Notes under the pieces: model-generated
Told to the model about the DNA's origin: nothing
Database searches by the model: none
Seen by the model: only the letters and a program-made list of their open reading frames with translations
Assembly (NCBI GenBank): GCA_963825625.1
Contig: CAWGUF010000026.1
Location: 62,001-126,000 of the forward strand
Direction of reading: 5' to 3'
From: CAMDPA01 sp963825625
GTDB lineage: Bacteria; Pseudomonadota; Alphaproteobacteria; Rhizobiales; Hyphomicrobiaceae
Length of the DNA: 64,000 nt
Translations under genes and position numbers: made by a program
In this document: piece by piece, positions 35,619 to 45,361 of the stretch
Layout of the letters: every line of letters begins with the position of its first letter
Position numbering within the stretch: the first letter of the stretch is position 1

Positions 35619-38039
35619 ATGAGCGATCCAATGCAGACAAAAGACAAAACAGACGGCAAGGAATTGTTTCCGGTGCTGCCGCTGCGCGACATCGTGGTGT
35701 TCCCGCATATGATCGTGCCGCTGTTCGTTGGGCGCGAGCGCTCTATCAGCGCGCTTGAAGAGGTGATGCGGACGGATCGGTATATTCTTCTGGCGGCTCA
35801 AAAGAATGCCGGCGACGATGATCCGGAGACGGATGCCATCTACGAGATGGGTACGTTGGCATCGGTGCTGCAGCTCCTCAAGCTTCCGGACGGAACCGTC
35901 AAGGTGCTGGTGGAGGGAACCCAGCGCGCGCGGATCAAGCGTTACACAGAGAACCCGGATTTCTTCGAAGCCGAGATCGAGCGTGTCGCGGAAGAAGTTG
36001 GCGACAAGGAAGAGATCGAGGCCCTGGCACGCTCGGCCGTCACGCAGTTCGAGGCCTACGTCAAGCTGAACAAGAAGATTTCGCCCGAGGTGCTGGGCAC
36101 CCTGGGACAAATCGACGACTACTCGAAGCTGGCCGATACGATTGCCTCACACCTGGCAATCAAGATCTCCGACAAGCAGGAGGTGCTCGAGATCACGAAG
36201 ATCTCCGAGCGGCTGGAGCGCGTCTATACGCTGATGGAGAGCGAGATCTCCGTGCTGCAGGTCGAGAAGAAGATCCGTAGCCGCGTCAAGCGCCAAATGG
36301 AGAAGACGCAGCGCGAGTACTATCTCAACGAGCAGATGAAGGCGATCCAGAAGGAGCTCGGCGATGGCGACGAGCGCGACGATATCTCGGAGTTCGAGGA
36401 GAAGATCGAGAACACGAAGCTGTCGAAAGAGGCCCGCGACAAGGCCCTGGCGGAGCTGAAGAAGCTTCGGCAGATGAGCCCGATGTCGGCGGAAGCTACC
36501 GTCGTGCGGAACTATCTCGACTGGCTGCTCTCGATCCCCTGGGGGGTGCGGGGCAAGGTCAAGAAGGATTTGAAAGAGGCCCAGGATGTCCTCGACAAGG
36601 AGCATTATGGCCTCGAGAAGGTGAAGGAGCGGATCGTCGAGTATCTTGCGGTGCAGAACCGCACGAACAAGCTCAAGGGGCCGATACTTTGCCTGGTCGG
36701 GCCTCCCGGCGTCGGCAAGACATCGCTTGGCAAGTCTATTGCCAGTGCGACAGGGCGCGAATTCGTGCGGATGTCGCTGGGTGGCGTGCGCGATGAAGCC
36801 GAGATACGCGGGCACCGGCGAACCTATATCGGCTCGATGCCGGGCAAGGTCATCCAGTCGATGCGCAAGGCGAAGCGGTCAAATCCGCTGTTCCTGCTGG
36901 ACGAGATCGACAAGATGGGCTCGGACTTCCGAGGAGATCCGGCTGCGGCGTTGCTGGAGGTGCTCGATCCCGAGCAAAATTCGAGCTTCAACGACCATTA
37001 CCTGGAGGTCGACTACGATCTGTCCAATGTCATGTTCGTGACCACGGCGAATACCCTGAACATCCCGCCGGCACTGATGGACCGGATGGAAATCATCCGC
37101 CTGGCGGGATACACGGAACCGGAGAAGATCGAGATCGCGCGGCGGCATCTCATCCCCGGCCAGACGCAAGCGCATGGCTTGGCGGAGGAGGAGTGGTCGA
37201 TCGACAACGACGCTCTGAGAGAAGTGATCCGGCGCTACACGCGGGAAGCCGGCGTGCGCAGTCTGGAGCGCGAAATTGCGAAGCTGGCTCGGAAAGCCGT
37301 GCGCGATATCGTCGGTTCGGAGGCGAAGTCAGTAGCGTTCACCAAGGACAACCTGTCCGATTACCTCGGCGTGCCGAAGTATCGGTATGGCGAGGTCGAG
37401 GCAGAGGATCAGGTTGGCGTTGTCACCGGACTTGCCTGGACCGAAGTTGGTGGCGAGATACTGACCATCGAAGGCGTGATGATGCCCGGCAAGGGCAAGA
37501 TGTCAGTCACCGGCAACCTGCGCGACGTGATGAAGGAGTCGATCCAGGCTGCAAACGCGTACGTACGCTCGCGCTCGGTGGATTTCGGCATCCCAGCTGT
37601 CACGTTCGAGAAGAAGGACATCCACGTGCACGTGCCTGAGGGGGCAACGCCGAAGGACGGTCCGTCCGCTGGCATTGCGATGGTAACGGCGATCGTGTCG
37701 GTGCTCACCGGGATTCCAGTGCGCAAGGAAGTCGCCATGACTGGCGAGATCACGTTGCGCGGTCGGGTGCTGCCGATCGGCGGGCTCAAGGAGAAACTCC
37801 TGGCTGCGCTCAGGGCCGGCATCACGAAGGTGCTGATTCCCGAGGAGAATGTGAAGGATCTCGCGGAGATCTCGGATGAAGTGAAGAATGCGCTCGAGAT
37901 CATTCCGGTCAGCCGGGCCGATGAAGTGCTCAAGCATTCGCTGGTGCGCAGTCCGGAGCCGATCGGCTGGGATGACGAGCCGGCGCAGCCGGTCAGCTCT
38001 GGCGAAACTGATGGTGAGTCGCGGGTGGTTGCTCATTAG
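35619..38039 (+). CDS. lon: ATP-dependent protease Lon
   Basis: Cytoplasmic AAA+ serine protease for damaged and regulatory proteins. It is 806 residues. The LON substrate-binding domain begins FPVLPLRDIVVFPHMIVPLFVG. AAA+ motifs: Walker A GPPGVGKTSLGKS, Walker B NPLFLLDEIDKM. The protease domain has the catalytic Ser in PKDGPSAGIAM and the Lys in RAGITKVLIPEEN. A ribosome site (GGGAAGAGAGAAG) precedes ATG 35619. A hairpin follows the gene. Confidence 0.98.
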   Translation: MSDPMQTKDKTDGKELFPVLPLRDIVVFPHMIVPLFVGRERSISALEEVMRTDRYILLAAQKNAGDDDPETDAIYEMGTLASVLQLLKLPDGTVKVLVEGTQRARIKRYTENPDFFEAEIERVAEEVGDKEEIEALARSAVTQFEAYVKLNKKISPEVLGTLGQIDDYSKLADTIASHLAIKISDKQEVLEITKISERLERVYTLMESEISVLQVEKKIRSRVKRQMEKTQREYYLNEQMKAIQKELGDGDERDDISEFEEKIENTKLSKEARDKALAELKKLRQMSPMSAEATVVRNYLDWLLSIPWGVRGKVKKDLKEAQDVLDKEHYGLEKVKERIVEYLAVQNRTNKLKGPILCLVGPPGVGKTSLGKSIASATGREFVRMSLGGVRDEAEIRGHRRTYIGSMPGKVIQSMRKAKRSNPLFLLDEIDKMGSDFRGDPAAALLEVLDPEQNSSFNDHYLEVDYDLSNVMFVTTANTLNIPPALMDRMEIIRLAGYTEPEKIEIARRHLIPGQTQAHGLAEEEWSIDNDALREVIRRYTREAGVRSLEREIAKLARKAVRDIVGSEAKSVAFTKDNLSDYLGVPKYRYGEVEAEDQVGVVTGLAWTEVGGEILTIEGVMMPGKGKMSVTGNLRDVMKESIQAANAYVRSRSVDFGIPAVTFEKKDIHVHVPEGATPKDGPSAGIAMVTAIVSVLTGIPVRKEVAMTGEITLRGRVLPIGGLKEKLLAALRAGITKVLIPEENVKDLAEISDEVKNALEIIPVSRADEVLKHSLVRSPEPIGWDDEPAQPVSSGETDGESRVVAH

Positions 38040-38107
38040 AGCAAAGTCGCGGCGCTTGACGCCTGCCATCCAGCTCTGATGGCGTCAACATCGGTCCAGA
38101 AACACTG

Positions 38108-38137
38108 AAGGCCTCGGCTGGTTATGCCGGGGCCTTT
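38108..38137 (+). terminator. Terminator after lon
   Basis: GAAGGCCTCGGC pairs with GCCGGGGCCTTT around a seven-base loop, about 70 bases after the lon stop. The T-run is short (three), so strength is uncertain. Confidence 0.7.
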
Positions 38138-38371
38138 GGCATTCATGGCGGAACCGATATATGTCTGTTATGCGAATGGAGTTTATCCCGGATTCTCGGG
38201 CTTTCTGGAGGTGTTTCCACTTGACTGGCAGTGACTAAAGGCGTTGTGTGCTGCCGCTGTTGCACCTGCAGCGCACCGGCGCGGTGCCAGTCTCAACCGG
38301 ACCTTGACCCGGCTGCGGCCGTTCGTGCCGTGACTTGCTAATTCCACCCATCGAGGGGAGAAAGGGCTGAC

Positions 38372-38650
38372 ATGAGTAAGCAGGATTTGATTGATGCCAT
38401 CGCCGAGCACGCTGAGCTCACAAAGGACAAGGCTGGTGTGGCCGTCAATGCGATGATCAGCTACATCGAGAAGACTTTGGCCAAGGGCGATGAGGTCTCG
38501 ATTCCTCCGCTCGGCAAATTCAAGATCACCAAGCGCAAGGCGCGCGAAGGCCGGAACCCAACGACGGGGCAGACCATTCAGATCCCGGCGATGAATATGC
38601 CGAAGTTCCAGCCGTCGAAAACGCTGAAGGAAAAGTGCAACGGTAGCTGA
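38372..38650 (+). CDS. hupB: DNA-binding protein HU
   Basis: Nucleoid protein that bends and compacts DNA. It is 92 residues, starting MSKQDLIDAIAEHAELTKDKA. The HU signature with the DNA-binding arm is GKFKITKRKAREGRNPTTG, with QTIQIPAMNMPKFQPSKTLK following. The start is preceded by a GGGAGAAAGGG stretch. hup directly after lon is a very common order in proteobacteria. Confidence 0.96.
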   Translation: MSKQDLIDAIAEHAELTKDKAGVAVNAMISYIEKTLAKGDEVSIPPLGKFKITKRKAREGRNPTTGQTIQIPAMNMPKFQPSKTLKEKCNGS

Positions 38651-38950
38651 TGCCGCTCAGTGCCGACACGCCGATGGCGGGGAGGCTTCGACGGTTGCTT
38701 GAGCGGCGCTCCACAACGATCGGGGCGCCGTTCTGATTGATGCGGTCCGGTGCCCCGATTCCGAAGGTCGCCGTTATTCTAGGCGAGGTCGTCTGCGAAC
38801 TTGCCGAACTGAATCACACTGGCACGATATGCTTTTCTCGCCCCGGAGCGCTGCCGTATGGCGCAAGTTCGTGCGAGGCGGAGACATCGTGCGCGGCTTT
38901 TTGTTGCGCGGCCGGCTACGGGCAGGTAAACCGGCGATCGCGGCAGCGTC
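38651..38950. other. Spacer between hupB and tRNA-Val
   Basis: Three hundred bases with no supported gene; plus-strand frames here run into the tRNA and look like shadows. Confidence 0.45.
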
Positions 38951-39025
38951 GGGCGGTTAGCTCAGTGGTAGAGCGCCTCGTTTACACCGAGGATGTCGGG
39001 AGTTCGACCCTCTCACCGCCCACCA
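38951..39025 (+). tRNA. tRNA-Val (anticodon TAC)
   Basis: Acceptor GGGCGGT pairs with ACCGCCC, discriminator A and CCA encoded. D-arm AGCTCAGTGGTAGAGC is classic. The anticodon stem CCTCG/CGAGG encloses TTTACAC, giving TAC. The T-arm is GGGAGTTCGACCCTCTC. Length is 75 with CCA. Confidence 0.97.
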
Positions 39026-39264
39026 CTTTCCTGATTGCGCCCTGTCATCCCCTGGCACGCCCCTGGCGCAACCTCTTGTGGGAGTCGGCTGTCAGGCGCG
39101 GAGCCGTGAGGCGTGATTCCCGGCTAGTGTTCCGGTTCTGACATTTGCTCGGAGGTGCGCCGCAAGTGGGTACCAAACGTCAGGTGCGCTACACTAGTGG
39201 CTTGACCATGGTCGGAGAGGCGGCACAATCAGGCTTCTACCCTGTATGATTCCCAGGCTTTGAA

Positions 39265-40449
39265 ATGCCCCATGTTCTTTGCCGGGACTGCTGCGAATTT
39301 ACGGGTGTCAGTCAGATACCCGCCAGCCCGCTCGACCGTTGTCCGGAATGCGGTTCGGAGCGGGTTATCGTGCATCCCGAAATTGCAGAACTCGCCATTG
39401 CCCACGTGGATTGCGATGCCTTCTATGCAAGTGTGGAGAAGCGGGACCGACCAGAATTGAAGCTGTTGCCGGTGATTGTCGGCCATGCGGGCGGGCGCGG
39501 CGTGGTGACGACGGCATGCTATGTGGCGCGTCGATTTGGGGTGCGATCGGCGATGCCGATGTTCAAGGCGATGGAGCGTTGTCCGCAGGCGGTCGTGGTA
39601 CCGACCGACATGGCAAAATATCGCGACGTCAGCGCCCAGATCCGTTCGATATTCGAATCCCAGACACAGGTCATCGAGCCGGTCTCGCTTGATGAGGCTT
39701 ATCTCGACCTGTCTGCGGACAGCCGGCAGAGCGATGCGCCGGCCGCACAGGCCCTGGCCATCATTGCCGCCAGGGTGGAAGAGGAGGTCGGGATTACCGT
39801 GTCGATCGGGCTTTCGGCGAACAAGTTTCTGGCGAAGCTCGCTTCGGAGATGGAAAAGCCGCGGGGGTTCTCGGTCATCGGGCAGGGAGAAGCACGCCGG
39901 ACGCTGGAAGGCCTGCCAGTCGAAAAGATCAATGGTGTCGGCGCGGTGATGCAGCAGCGCATGGCGCGAGCCGGCATTGCTACCATTGGCGATCTGCAGG
40001 TGATGAGCGAAATGGAGCTCGTGGCACGCTTTGGCAGGTTCGGCAGGCGGCTGGCGCAGTTCGCGCAAGGGAACGACGAGCGCAGTGTCGTGCCCGAGCG
40101 GGTTGCCAAGAGCATCTCGGCCGAAACGACCTTTCGCAACGATATTGCCGAGCGCGAGGCATTGCAGGCCGCCATCGGTCCGCTGGCCGATCGGGTTGCG
40201 GGACAGCTGCAGCGCAAGGGGCTTGCGGGCGGCACTGTCGTGTTGAAGCTGAAGACTTCGGATTTCCGTATCATTACCCGCAACAAGCGGTTGGTGGCGC
40301 CAACACAACGTAGAGACCTGATCGTGGAGGCCGCGAGGCCGCTGCTGGCGCGGGAGGCTGACGGGCGAAGTTTCCGCCTGATTGGGATCGGTGTCGATCA
40401 CTTGTGCCCGGCCGACGCGGCCGATCCGCCGCAATTGTTCGAAAGCTGA
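39265..40449 (+). CDS. dinB: DNA polymerase IV with N-terminal zinc-ribbon-like segment
   Basis: Y-family translesion polymerase. Residues 1-30 hold cysteines C6, C9, C10, C26 and C29 (LCRDCC ... RCPECGS), a likely zinc ribbon seen in Rhizobiales DinB proteins. The polymerase begins IAHVDCDAFYASVEKRD with the catalytic Asp residues; SLDEAYLDL carries the second acidic cluster. Then helix-hairpin-helix INGVGAVMQQRMARAG and the little-finger domain follow. The C-terminus PPQLFES resembles a beta-clamp binding motif. Length is 394. I saw no clear LexA box upstream. Confidence 0.95.
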   Translation: MPHVLCRDCCEFTGVSQIPASPLDRCPECGSERVIVHPEIAELAIAHVDCDAFYASVEKRDRPELKLLPVIVGHAGGRGVVTTACYVARRFGVRSAMPMFKAMERCPQAVVVPTDMAKYRDVSAQIRSIFESQTQVIEPVSLDEAYLDLSADSRQSDAPAAQALAIIAARVEEEVGITVSIGLSANKFLAKLASEMEKPRGFSVIGQGEARRTLEGLPVEKINGVGAVMQQRMARAGIATIGDLQVMSEMELVARFGRFGRRLAQFAQGNDERSVVPERVAKSISAETTFRNDIAEREALQAAIGPLADRVAGQLQRKGLAGGTVVLKLKTSDFRIITRNKRLVAPTQRRDLIVEAARPLLAREADGRSFRLIGIGVDHLCPADAADPPQLFES

Positions 40450-40572
40450 GTGCGATCGTGTGCCAAGGCGAATGCCTGCTTGACGTAAGGAGGTAGGGGG
40501 CCGGTACGGTATATGGTGGGGTAATGGGCCAGCATGCGGCGGCACCGCCATCAATCCGGAGTTCCATCGTCA

Positions 40573-41775
40573 ATGCAGGATCAGTCGCGCAGGTCTACGG
40601 GCGCCGGAGACATCGATTACCGGCAGCTTGTACCCCTGTTGTTGCTGGCGGGGGCTACGCAGACGATCATCTCGCTGATCCGGGTGACGACGTCGTACCG
40701 CATCGTCGAGCTTGGACTGTCGGAGATATGGGTCGGCGTGATAGCGGGCTCTTATGCGATCGTGCCGATCTTCACGGCTGTCTGGGTTGGCCGTTACGTC
40801 GACCGGAACAACGATGCCCGGGCGACGCAGATCGGAACCTGGGTGCTGGCGCTGGCTGCAGCCGTCTTCTACCTGTCGCCGGGAAATGCGCCCTGGTTGA
40901 TGGCGGGCACGATCACGATGGGCATCGCCTTTCTCTATCAGGCGATCGGGCTGCAGGTCTTGTGCGTGAGAATCTGCACGCTGGAGGCGCGCGATACGGT
41001 GATCGGCCATTACATGGTGGCCAATGCGCTGGGCCAGGGGCTGGGGCCGCTGGTCGTGGGCTGGGTCGGGGGCTCGGCCAAGCTGCCACCGACCGAGCCA
41101 TTGTTCGGGCTGGCGCTGGCGGTCGGGGTGCTCAGCCTGGCGGCTGCACATGCCATTACGCCGGATCGCTCACGCCCGATCTCGACCTCGGTCGGCAGCA
41201 CGGCGTCGATCCCGGAGTTGCTCAGGATGCCGGGGTTGCCGACCATGATCTTCGCCTCGATCATCATCATTGCCTCACAGGACCTGATTGCCATCTACCT
41301 GCCGGTGTGGGGAACGGAGCGCGGCGTCGGGGTGTATCACGTCGGGATGCTGCTGATGGTCCGCTCGATCGCGTCGATGGCGGCGCGGCTGCTCTATCCG
41401 TCGATGGTGCGGCTCACCGGACGCATGCCGCTTACGGTGGTGAGCATGGCCGGCGCGGGCGTCGCCTATGCGTTGATCGTGCTGCCGCTGCCGCTGGCCG
41501 TGGTCTACATCGCGGTGGCGGCGTCCGGTTTCGGACTGGGCATCGCGGCGACGCTGTCCATTTCCAACACCATGGCGATCGCGCCGGCTGATGCGCGCGG
41601 CGTGGTGCTGTCGCTGAGGATAACGGGCAACCGGCTTGGCCAGGTGACGATGCCGCTGTTGGGCGGCGTTATCGCGGCGGCGACGGGGGCCGGTGCGATC
41701 TTTCTCGTGCTGGCAGTGTTCCTGTGGGCTTCGGCGACGTCGGTTGAAGTGGCGCGCAGGCGGTTGCGGATGTGA
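40573..41775 (+). CDS. MFS transporter
   Basis: Major facilitator superfamily protein of 400 residues with about 12 membrane segments. The start ATG 40573 gives MQDQSRRSTGAGDIDYRQLV; an upstream ATG at 40534 is possible. The MFS loop motif between segments 2 and 3 is VWVGRYVDRNND, and its counterpart is VGMLLMVRSIASMAARLLYP. Substrate unknown; an exporter or drug-resistance type is possible but not shown. It follows dinB by 123 bases. Confidence 0.9.
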   Translation: MQDQSRRSTGAGDIDYRQLVPLLLLAGATQTIISLIRVTTSYRIVELGLSEIWVGVIAGSYAIVPIFTAVWVGRYVDRNNDARATQIGTWVLALAAAVFYLSPGNAPWLMAGTITMGIAFLYQAIGLQVLCVRICTLEARDTVIGHYMVANALGQGLGPLVVGWVGGSAKLPPTEPLFGLALAVGVLSLAAAHAITPDRSRPISTSVGSTASIPELLRMPGLPTMIFASIIIIASQDLIAIYLPVWGTERGVGVYHVGMLLMVRSIASMAARLLYPSMVRLTGRMPLTVVSMAGAGVAYALIVLPLPLAVVYIAVAASGFGLGIAATLSISNTMAIAPADARGVVLSLRITGNRLGQVTMPLLGGVIAAATGAGAIFLVLAVFLWASATSVEVARRRLRM

Positions 41776-41839
41776 TCGACGGCTCAGCTTGCGAGCGGAC
41801 CCTATCGCTGCAACGATAGGCCGGTCGAATGAAGCCGCT

Positions 41840-42874
41840 CTAAGCGTCGCTGGCAGGATCAGCTGGTGGTTTTTCCCGTTTGGCAACTGTCTTGCGCTTG
41901 CTTGGCGGTGTGGTGGTGTCGTCTGCCGGCACGGGCTCCCCGGGGCCTCGCCCGGACCCGGCCGCTGTCGAATTTGCCTTGTCCCAGGTTTCCGCTTTCG
42001 AGAGCGCTCCCTTGAACACGGCATAGGCCTTGAAGATCGCCCCGAACGTCGCCAACAGCCAGATCCACCATGCGATCGCCGTCGATAGCGTCAGAGCCAC
42101 CAGTAGCAGAAACCACTTCGCCAAGAGTGCCACCACCGAGCCCGCGAACGGTACCGTGATCGAGAAAACCAGTGCCTTCAACAGCCCGTTCGTCGAAAAA
42201 TCCCACCATGGCAGCATCAGCATCGCGCCGGCGAGGCAGGCGACACCCAGCGCCAGGAAGCCGGCGGTGGTGGAGTGCTGCCAGACGTGGGCAACGGTCC
42301 GCTGCACGGCATCGCCGACGACCACGAACGGATAGGCGAAAACCGACACCCGCGGTTTCGGCGGCGGTGTCCCCCATTCGACGCACGTTGCCGCGCAGCC
42401 GGGAAGCCCTTCGCAAATGTGCCGCATGACGGGTGCGCAGTCAGTGCCGCGCGGGCAGTCCGGGCGCTTGATGACGTAGGGGGCATTGGACGTCGAGAGG
42501 CAGCTGGCGATCTCTTCGCGCGACGGACATCGATTTTCCGTGCGTGTACAGACACGAACAGCCCTGGATGGCGGAGGGCCGGAGCCGATCTCCCTGCGGC
42601 TCAAAGCGGAATCGGGCTGGCATTTGACGAGGTCGCCGGTTCGGGGGGCGGCATTGAGGCTGCAACCGGTCAGCTCCCGCACGAATGTGCTGCTCATGCC
42701 CCAGGCGTCTATCGCGCCGATGTGCTCGACCAGGGCGTTGACCCGCGCCTGCAACCGGTTCATCGAGGCGACGTCCTTAACGAAGTCGCCGGCGAACCAC
42801 ACCGCCAGCGCGACGGCAAGCCAGAACAGCCGCCTCGGCGTGAGTATTGCCTTGAGGTCATCTGAGGAAAACAT
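41840..42874 (-). CDS. Membrane protein with ten-cysteine extracytoplasmic domain
   Basis: About 344 residues, start ATG 42874. The N-terminal segment LFWLAVALAVWFAGDFV is followed by a ~150-residue loop with ten cysteines (in GCSLN, VKCQP, RVCTR, NRCPS, ASCLS, RPDCPRGTDC, HICEGLPGCAATC). Then come several membrane segments: TTAGFLALGVACLAGAMLML, ALVFSITVPFAGSVVALL, and FLLLVALTLSTAIAWWIWLL. The tail is basic and Pro-rich. The even number of cysteines suggests disulfides in the periplasm. No family recognised. It is convergent with the MFS gene. Confidence 0.75.
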   Translation of the reverse strand: MFSSDDLKAILTPRRLFWLAVALAVWFAGDFVKDVASMNRLQARVNALVEHIGAIDAWGMSSTFVRELTGCSLNAAPRTGDLVKCQPDSALSRREIGSGPPPSRAVRVCTRTENRCPSREEIASCLSTSNAPYVIKRPDCPRGTDCAPVMRHICEGLPGCAATCVEWGTPPPKPRVSVFAYPFVVVGDAVQRTVAHVWQHSTTAGFLALGVACLAGAMLMLPWWDFSTNGLLKALVFSITVPFAGSVVALLAKWFLLLVALTLSTAIAWWIWLLATFGAIFKAYAVFKGALSKAETWDKANSTAAGSGRGPGEPVPADDTTTPPSKRKTVAKREKPPADPASDA

Positions 42875-43005
42875 AGCGGGCAATTCCGAACATATGCTCG
42901 CAAGCAATTTCGAACACTGTTCAGTCTAATGAATTACGATGCCGGAGAAAACCCCGCAGTTGTGCACGCCATCGATTTCCGTTGTGGGACAGTGCCAGCG
43001 TCCGG

Positions 43006-43263
43006 CTACGCCTCGACCTTCTGGCGAGCGACGCGTCTGATCATCTCGCGTTTTGCTTCGAGGAGCCCGGCGTCGTCACCGTTCCACTCGCCACACCAGT
43101 CGTTGCGACCGGTGACGGGGAACTTCTGGACCAGGGTGTCATTCTTGGAATTGTAGGCGACACCTGGGGGTAACCGGCGGCAGTGACCGATTTTGGCAGG
43201 GATCACAGTCGGGTCGGCAACCCAGTATACACAGTGGGCGCAATTCGGTCGGTCGAGGGCCAT
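43006..43263 (-). CDS. Small four-cysteine protein (possible metal site)
   Basis: Eighty-five residues; ATG 43263 follows GGAGG by five bases. Cys arrangement: NCAHCVYW, GHCRRLPPG, DWCGEW. The pattern CxxC-x(14)-C-x(n)-FP-x(n)-DWCGEW occurs in a widespread uncharacterised small-protein family. A zinc or iron-sulfur site is likely but unproved. It lies just downstream of the TPP enzyme gene on the same strand. Confidence 0.8.
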   Translation of the reverse strand: MALDRPNCAHCVYWVADPTVIPAKIGHCRRLPPGVAYNSKNDTLVQKFPVTGRNDWCGEWNGDDAGLLEAKREMIRRVARQKVEA

Positions 43264-43372
43264 GGCATCCTCCAGCGGCAGCTCATTATGCTGATGGCAT
43301 AAATGCAAGGAGTGTGCCGCGTCGGTGCAGGAGATGAGGCAGCCCCGCTTGAGCTGCCCCTGGCGCAAACCA

Positions 43373-45184
43373 TCAACGATGCTGCGTGACCGTATCGACC
43401 AGGGCCGGCTTGCCGCTCTTCACGACCTCGATGGCGCGCAGGAGCGAGGCACGGACGTCCTTGGGGTCCTCGATCGGGCCTTCGCCCCACACGCCCATGG
43501 AGCGGGCGAGCGCGCCGAAGTCGGGCTCGGGGCCGAAGAGGTCCATTCCAATGTGCGCCTTTTTCTCGTCGGTGCCGCGCACGCGCGCCATGCGGATCTG
43601 GTGCTCCCAGTCGTTGTAGTAGGCGCGGTTGTTGTACATGACGATGAGGATCGGGATTTCGAACTTGGCGGCGACCCAGAGCGCGCCGGCATCGAACATC
43701 AAGTCGCCATCCGGCTGCAGGTCGACGACAAGACGGCCGCTGCCGCGGTGGGCGAGCGCGACGCCGAGCGAGATGCCGATCTGGGTGGAGGTGCCAAGCT
43801 CGGTGCCGGGATGGCGGTGGGCCGCATCGAAATCCCACATCTTGCGGACCTGCTTCTTCAGATCGTTGGCGGTCAGCACCCAATCATGCTCCTTGATGAC
43901 GTCGTAGACCTCATGGGCGAGGCGGGGCACGGACATCGGCACGTTGTCCCAGCCTTCCTTGGCCTCTTCCTGCCAGCGGGCCCAGGTCTTCTTGTGGCGC
44001 TCGCCGAGCGCCTTGGTGCGGGCGGCGATCTTCTTTTCGAGCTTGGAGTCCTTGGCGATGGCGGACTTGCAAAGCTTAGTCAGTGCCGGGAGGGCGAGCT
44101 GGGTGTCGCCGATGGCGCGCACCGAGCAGGGCTGCAGGCGGCAGTAGTCCATCGACCACTTGGAAATGCCGAGCTCGGCAAAACCGATGTCGACGTAGTC
44201 ACAAGTGGGCGGCGGCAGCGGCTCCAGCTTTCGCAGCGCGTTGTTGAGCTTGTGGGTGGCCTTTTCATAGTCCTTCACGTCAAGGCCGACGATCAGGTCG
44301 CGGTCCTCGAAGATGGAGCTGTCGAGGCTGTGGCAAAGGGGGTGGCGGTTGGGGAAATTAAGCGCGTTGTTGATGTCCCAGACCGGGGCGCCGACGGTTT
44401 CGGCCAGTTCGACCATGGCCTCAAAGCCGCCTTCGCGGCGGCCGACGTATTCGGGCATCAACAGCGGGTTGTCGGATTTCAGCAGCTTGTCGGCGATCTG
44501 CCTGAGGGCATCGGGATCGGGCATCATCGGCGATGGCTGGCGCGCGGCATCGGCCGGCGGCATCCAGACGTCATCCTCAAGCGGGGCTTCCTGCAGGCCG
44601 GCGTCGTAGCACATGTAGATCGGGCCTTTGGGCTCGGTCATCATCACCGAGTAGGCGCGCTGGAAACTTTCGGGCACGCCGTGTACGGACGTTGGCTGAT
44701 AGTCCCACTTGGTATAGTCGCGCACGGCATTGCCCTGGACCAGCGCGGTGTGCGTCCAGTCGATGTGCGGCCGGCGCTTGGCCTCGTCCATCGGTCCGGT
44801 GGCGCCCATGATGAAAATCGGTACACGGTCGATAAAGGCGTAGTAGACGGCCAGGTTGCAGTGCAAAAGGCCGACCAGGTTGTGCACGATGGCAACCATT
44901 GGCTTGCCGGTGGCCTTGGCATAGCCGTGCGCGATCTGAACCGCGATCTCCTCGTGGTTGCACATCATCATCTGCGGCTCGTTGTTGCCGTAGTTGACGA
45001 GGCTGTCGTGCAGTCCGCGGAACGAGGCGCCTGGATTGAGCGTGATGTAGGGAAAGTCGTACTGCTTGATCAGGTCGACGATGACGTCCGACTGCCAGCC
45101 GCGGTAGTTCTTGTTGACGGCTTTCGACGCTGTTGTGCTCGGCGAGATGGCGCCCTTGGATTTCGATTTTCCTGACTTGCTCAT
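43373..45184 (-). CDS. Thiamine-pyrophosphate enzyme (acetolactate synthase-like)
   Basis: About 603 residues, start ATG 45184 after GGGAAGGGA. Pyr domain: MMMCNHEEIAVQIAHGYAKATGKP with the conserved Glu that activates thiamine. Central domain in the middle. PP domain: VDLQPDGDLMFDAGALWVAA ... IVMYNN, the GDG...NN TPP/Mg signature. The protein begins with a Ser/Lys-rich lead. It may be a decarboxylase, carboligase or oxoacid enzyme; the family has many activities, and no small regulatory subunit (ilvN) is next to it, so true acetolactate synthase is unlikely. A Bug receptor gene lies upstream on the same strand. Confidence 0.88.
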   Translation of the reverse strand: MSKSGKSKSKGAISPSTTASKAVNKNYRGWQSDVIVDLIKQYDFPYITLNPGASFRGLHDSLVNYGNNEPQMMMCNHEEIAVQIAHGYAKATGKPMVAIVHNLVGLLHCNLAVYYAFIDRVPIFIMGATGPMDEAKRRPHIDWTHTALVQGNAVRDYTKWDYQPTSVHGVPESFQRAYSVMMTEPKGPIYMCYDAGLQEAPLEDDVWMPPADAARQPSPMMPDPDALRQIADKLLKSDNPLLMPEYVGRREGGFEAMVELAETVGAPVWDINNALNFPNRHPLCHSLDSSIFEDRDLIVGLDVKDYEKATHKLNNALRKLEPLPPPTCDYVDIGFAELGISKWSMDYCRLQPCSVRAIGDTQLALPALTKLCKSAIAKDSKLEKKIAARTKALGERHKKTWARWQEEAKEGWDNVPMSVPRLAHEVYDVIKEHDWVLTANDLKKQVRKMWDFDAAHRHPGTELGTSTQIGISLGVALAHRGSGRLVVDLQPDGDLMFDAGALWVAAKFEIPILIVMYNNRAYYNDWEHQIRMARVRGTDEKKAHIGMDLFGPEPDFGALARSMGVWGEGPIEDPKDVRASLLRAIEVVKSGKPALVDTVTQHR

Positions 45185-45261
45185 TGAACGTCCCTTCCCG
45201 ACAAGACTAATTTCCCGCGGCAACGCCCTTTACGGGCGCTACCTTGGTTTTGCTGCCTAGC

Positions 45262-45306
45262 AGACCAGAAGGGTCTGGACCAGAGGGACTTGGACCAGAG
45301 GGACTT
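45262..45306. repeat. Three tandem 15-bp units ahead of the TPP enzyme gene
   Basis: GGACCAGAGGGACTT occurs twice exactly (45277-45291, 45292-45306), with a degenerate copy AGACCAGAAGGGTCT at 45262-45276. It falls between the Bug receptor stop and the TPP start, so in the TPP gene's leader. It could have arisen by slippage. Confidence 0.85.
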
Positions 45307-45361
45307 AAGCCGGGAGGGTATCCGCAGGCGAGCGCCTTGCGCGGTCGTGCGTAGCCGCGGG

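Noticed and set aside
43325..45175. 616-codon plus-strand frame opposite the TPP enzyme
   Set aside because: Exact antisense of a gene with clear TPP motifs; no recognisable domain of its own.
43373..45184. Acetolactate synthase ilvB
   Set aside because: TPP domains fit the superfamily, but there is no ilvN neighbour and the context is catabolic, so the name is not justified.
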